DNA of 64,000 nucleotides from contig NZ_BSNK01000001.1 of NCBI RefSeq assembly GCF_030159955.1, forward strand, positions 1,116,001 through 1,180,000, in the 5' to 3' direction. Positions within the stretch are counted from its first letter, which is position 1, and every line of letters starts with the position of its first letter. Positions 61,582 through 64,000 of this stretch are shown in pieces. Source of the DNA: Algimonas ampicilliniresistens. GTDB taxonomy: Bacteria; Pseudomonadota; Alphaproteobacteria; Caulobacterales; Maricaulaceae. The notes below the pieces were generated by a model. That model did not search any database and was not told where the DNA came from. It worked only from the letters and a program-made list of their open reading frames with translations. The translations under genes and the position numbers were made by a program.

Positions 61582-62961
61582 ATGCAAAAATGGACCCCGT
61601 CCAGCTGGCGCACGAAACCCGCTCGGCACATTCCGGCAGACTATCCCGATGTCGATGCGCTCGACGCGGTCGAAACAACGCTGCGAGGCTATCCTCCGCT
61701 GGTTTTTGCTGGTGAAGCGCGCCGTTTGAAGTCGCGTTTGGCGGATGTGGCCTTAGGCAAGGCCTTCCTACTTCAAGGCGGCGATTGCGCCGAGAGTTTC
61801 AAAGAATTCCACCCAGACAATCTGCGCGATATGTTCCGCGTGATGATGCAAATGGCGGTTGTTCTGACCTATGGCGGCGGGCAGCCAGTCGTGAAGGTTG
61901 GACGCATTGCCGGACAGTTCGGCAAGCCGCGAAGCTCCCCCGTTGAAGTGCGCGACGGCATCACCCTGCCGAGCTATCGCGGTGATAATATCAATGGGAT
62001 GGAGTTTGACCCGGTGACGCGGGCACCGGATCCGGAACGCTTGCTTAAGGCTTATGGCCAGTCGGCTGCGACGCTCAACCTGCTGCGCGCGTTCTCGACC
62101 GGGGGTTATGCGGACTTGCGCAACATCCATAAATGGACGCTTGGTTTCGTGTCAGACACGGCGGTCAGTCAGCGTTATGAAGACCTCTGCAATACTATCA
62201 GCGACGCGCTCGACTTCATGGAAGCTTGTGGCGTGACCCCGCAATCGACCCCGCAAATGGCCGCGACAGATTACTACACGTCGCATGAGGGGCTGCTGCT
62301 CGGTTACGAAGAAGCGATGACCCGGATCGATAGTACGACCGGTCGTTGGTATGACACGTCGGCACATATGCTCTGGATTGGTAATCGGACGCGTCAGCTT
62401 GACCACGCCCATGTCGAATTCTTCCGGGGCATTGAGAACCCAATTGCGATGAAAATTGGCGACGGTTTAGAGCCGGATGAGTTGCTACGCCTGACGGACG
62501 TGCTGAACCCGGATAATGATCCCGGACGGCTGACTCTGATCGCGCGCTATGGCCACGACAAGGTTGCGCAAGGGCTACCGACTTTGGCCCGCGCGATCAA
62601 AGCCGCTGGCAAACATGTCGTTTGGTCCTGCGATCCTATGCACGGCAATACGATTAAAACAGAGAGCGGGTATAAGACGCGTCCGGTCGACCACATCATG
62701 AGCGAAGTTCGTACCTTCATGCAGGTTTTGCATAGCGAAGGCTGCTGGCCTGGCGGTGTGCATTTTGAAATGACGGGCCAAAACGTCACGGAATGTATCG
62801 GTGGTTCGGCGCGCGTTGTGCGCGAAGAAGATCTGTCGTCTCGTTATCACACCCATTGCGACCCGCGCCTCAACGCCGATCAAGCGCTAGAACTCGCGTT
62901 CTTGATTGCGGAAGAACTACGTGGCTACCGCAAAGGTGAGGGCGCGCGACTGGCGGGTTAA
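61582..62961 (+). CDS. aroG: 3-deoxy-7-phosphoheptulonate synthase, class II
   Basis: 459 residues, plant/AroA-II type DAHP synthase, first step of the shikimate pathway, combining PEP and erythrose-4-phosphate. Signatures are [42 protein letters not shown], and C-terminal [11 protein letters not shown] and [18 protein letters not shown] (metal His/Glu). AGGA upstream supports ATG 61582. A 121-nt gap upstream may hold regulatory sequence but none was recognised. Ends with a 4-nt TTAA overlap with the convergent gene. Confidence 0.96.
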   Translation: MQKWTPSSWRTKPARHIPADYPDVDALDAVETTLRGYPPLVFAGEARRLKSRLADVALGKAFLLQGGDCAESFKEFHPDNLRDMFRVMMQMAVVLTYGGGQPVVKVGRIAGQFGKPRSSPVEVRDGITLPSYRGDNINGMEFDPVTRAPDPERLLKAYGQSAATLNLLRAFSTGGYADLRNIHKWTLGFVSDTAVSQRYEDLCNTISDALDFMEACGVTPQSTPQMAATDYYTSHEGLLLGYEEAMTRIDSTTGRWYDTSAHMLWIGNRTRQLDHAHVEFFRGIENPIAMKIGDGLEPDELLRLTDVLNPDNDPGRLTLIARYGHDKVAQGLPTLARAIKAAGKHVVWSCDPMHGNTIKTESGYKTRPVDHIMSEVRTFMQVLHSEGCWPGGVHFEMTGQNVTECIGGSARVVREEDLSSRYHTHCDPRLNADQALELAFLIAEELRGYRKGEGARLAG

Positions 62962-63770
62962 GGGGCTTGCAACAGACCGGCGTCTTTGGCCGCTCTGGCA
63001 GCCTCAATTGCATCAGGAGCGATGACGATTGTCATAGCGATTAAGCTTGCGAGCAGGTTCGCGACGAAGACACTGACGAATAATATCAACATCAGAACAA
63101 TTGATTTTGGAACGGCACTATCGAGGGGCTGTCCGGCAAATGGTCCTCGGAGGGCTGTCATGGTATAAAGGCCTACCATCACACCGATCTGTAAGATCGA
63201 TAAAGTAACAATCCAGTTTTTCGGGGCCATAACGACAAGAATTGTCAGAACCAAATTCACCAATGTTGCCGGTATGATGATGGCAAAGAGGTACCGAAGG
63301 CGGACAACGTAAGTCAGAGGTTCGCCCCAAAAACGGATGAATGTTGCTAGAAGCATCATGATCACGACCATGAAAAAAGGTTCGATGATAAGCGTGATAT
63401 CGAACATCTCTTGAAGAGACTGGTCCCAATCAATCTGAACGATTTCAGAGGCTTTATCACCAGCGCCTGCATTAAACCCAGCCTCAGCCTGTGCGCTCAT
63501 AGCCTGCATGAAGGCTCCATCCGCTTCACCCCAAAAGAAGCGAGTCGCTGCGGTTATTGCGATAAGGCCCAACCAAAGACGGGGAGACGGCGTGAATGAC
63601 TGTCGGCCCCAGTCTAATGTTTTGGCGGCGTTGAAATATCTGACCGGGGATGTGAACAAAGTCTTGAAGGACTGAAAGCTACGGATGTTCAAACCAAATA
63701 GATCTTCAAGCAATTCTTCAAATCCGGCTTTCGCGTCGGGCTGCATGGTCTCCGGTCGTTTATCTGTCAT
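62958..63770 (-). CDS. Multi-pass membrane protein, Yip1/DUF3667-like, tentative
   Basis: 270 residues with about five TM helices after a roughly 65-residue soluble start ([98 protein letters not shown]). The block [34 protein letters not shown] resembles Yip1/DUF3667 proteins, but this is a by-eye match only. Function unknown. Follows the partial gene at the window edge on the same strand. Confidence 0.7.
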   Translation of the reverse strand: MTDKRPETMQPDAKAGFEELLEDLFGLNIRSFQSFKTLFTSPVRYFNAAKTLDWGRQSFTPSPRLWLGLIAITAATRFFWGEADGAFMQAMSAQAEAGFNAGAGDKASEIVQIDWDQSLQEMFDITLIIEPFFMVVIMMLLATFIRFWGEPLTYVVRLRYLFAIIIPATLVNLVLTILVVMAPKNWIVTLSILQIGVMVGLYTMTALRGPFAGQPLDSAVPKSIVLMLILFVSVFVANLLASLIAMTIVIAPDAIEAARAAKDAGLLQAP

Positions 63771-63788
63771 TGGCTCAATCTCTGAATG

Positions 63789-63819
63789 AAAAAAGCTCTT
63801 GGGCTAAGCCAGAGTTTTT
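63789..63819. terminator. Weak hairpin with T-runs on both sides
   Basis: AGCTCTTGG and CCAGAG-type arms at 63795-63814 with short internal mismatches, with A6 to the left and T5 to the right, between the two genes at the right edge. A weak bidirectional terminator or attenuator; low confidence because the stem is interrupted. Confidence 0.3.
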
Positions 63820-63854
63820 CGAATGGATGGACGTCAGAAATAGGAGAACAATCA

Positions 63855-64000
63855 TTACAGCTGGACGATTTCCATGATGATCGGGAAGCTTGCAATAAGC
63901 ATACTGATGATCTGAGCGATGAAGATCCCAACAAGCATGATCAAAGCCATCACAATACTCATGCCGACGCGGTCCTTTTCAAAATCTCGCATGGGACCAC
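63855..64000 (-). CDS. Small membrane protein, probably cut by the window edge
   Basis: The last 48 codons are in view, reading ...RDFEKDRVGMSIVMALIMLVGIFIAQIISMLIASFPIIMEIVQL, with a hydrophobic stretch that could be one long or two short helices. An ATG at 63992 could make a 45-residue protein but no ribosome site is visible before the edge, so the gene likely starts beyond it. Same strand as the following membrane-protein gene. Confidence 0.55.
   Translation of the reverse strand, partial: GPMRDFEKDRVGMSIVMALIMLVGIFIAQIISMLIASFPIIMEIVQL

Overview
The window reads as a stretch of alphaproteobacterial chromosome, most likely from a marine, possibly stalked or budding member of the Caulobacterales/Maricaulales (Hyphomonas-like) side. 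The signs are an Entner-Doudoroff edd-glk pair, an alphaproteobacterial iscR-headed SUF operon, a bactofilin + M23 peptidase operon preceded by a perfect CtrA-type box, class II DAHP synthase, trpFBA order, a long RNase E with an acidic S1 insertion, RF2 with a programmed frameshift, and groESL under CIRCE. This placement is inference from gene content; no rRNA or tRNA gene was seen. Gene density is high, with many 1-11 nt overlaps (ATGA/TAATG junctions) and several convergent pairs that share a stop codon region.

Layout. 1-2654: end of edd, glk and a lipoprotein gluconolactonase-like protein (sugar entry into the Entner-Doudoroff route). 2662-7964 (minus): DsbA/ScsC-like lipoprotein, M48 peptidase with repeats, RNase E. 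8352-13211 (plus): amidase, PBP1A, prfB; a parS-like 16-mer lies between rne and the amidase gene. 13264-16287 (minus): bactofilin, M23 peptidase, DUF455 ferritin-like protein, BCP peroxiredoxin. 16349-22946: large AsmA/YhdP-like protein, tyrS, anmK, alpha/beta hydrolase.

23116-31978 is a single-direction SUF iron-sulfur operon: iscR, iscS-like, sufB, then three to four non-canonical genes (membrane protein, Rid protein lacking its catalytic Arg, cupin, AT-rich exported protein), sufC, sufD, a 56-aa membrane protein, sufS, sufT-like DUF59, sufA. An IscR-like box overlaps the promoter. 31975-46850: FAD monooxygenase, typA, TerB-like protein, FAH hydrolase, haloalkane dehalogenase, SIMPL protein, SDR, acyl-CoA carboxylase beta, old yellow enzyme, trpA-trpB-trpF, cysteine synthase with divergent Lrp regulator, atypical alpha/beta hydrolase, hypothetical.

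46851-47563 is a roughly 710-nt stretch without a convincing gene but rich in nested inverted repeats. 47634-50738: outer-membrane lipoprotein, groEL, groES, CIRCE. 50889-52661 is a more AT-rich accessory patch (cupin, PNPOx-like flavoprotein, GntR regulator with a perfect 18-bp palindrome). 52762-58653: M16 peptidase, DUF983, DUF2177, and a two-gene unit of a membrane-tethered XRE regulator and a lipoprotein class-C serine hydrolase, preceded by a 10-bp tandem repeat. 58943-64000: MBOAT acyltransferase + AlgJ-like SGNH protein (polysaccharide O-acetylation), class II DAHP synthase, two membrane proteins (the last cut by the window edge).

The best candidates for something undescribed are the XRE/serine-hydrolase pair with its phased repeats, the extra genes embedded in the suf operon, the structured gene-free region at 47 kb, and the CtrA-box bactofilin operon. 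No phage, IS element or CRISPR array was seen.
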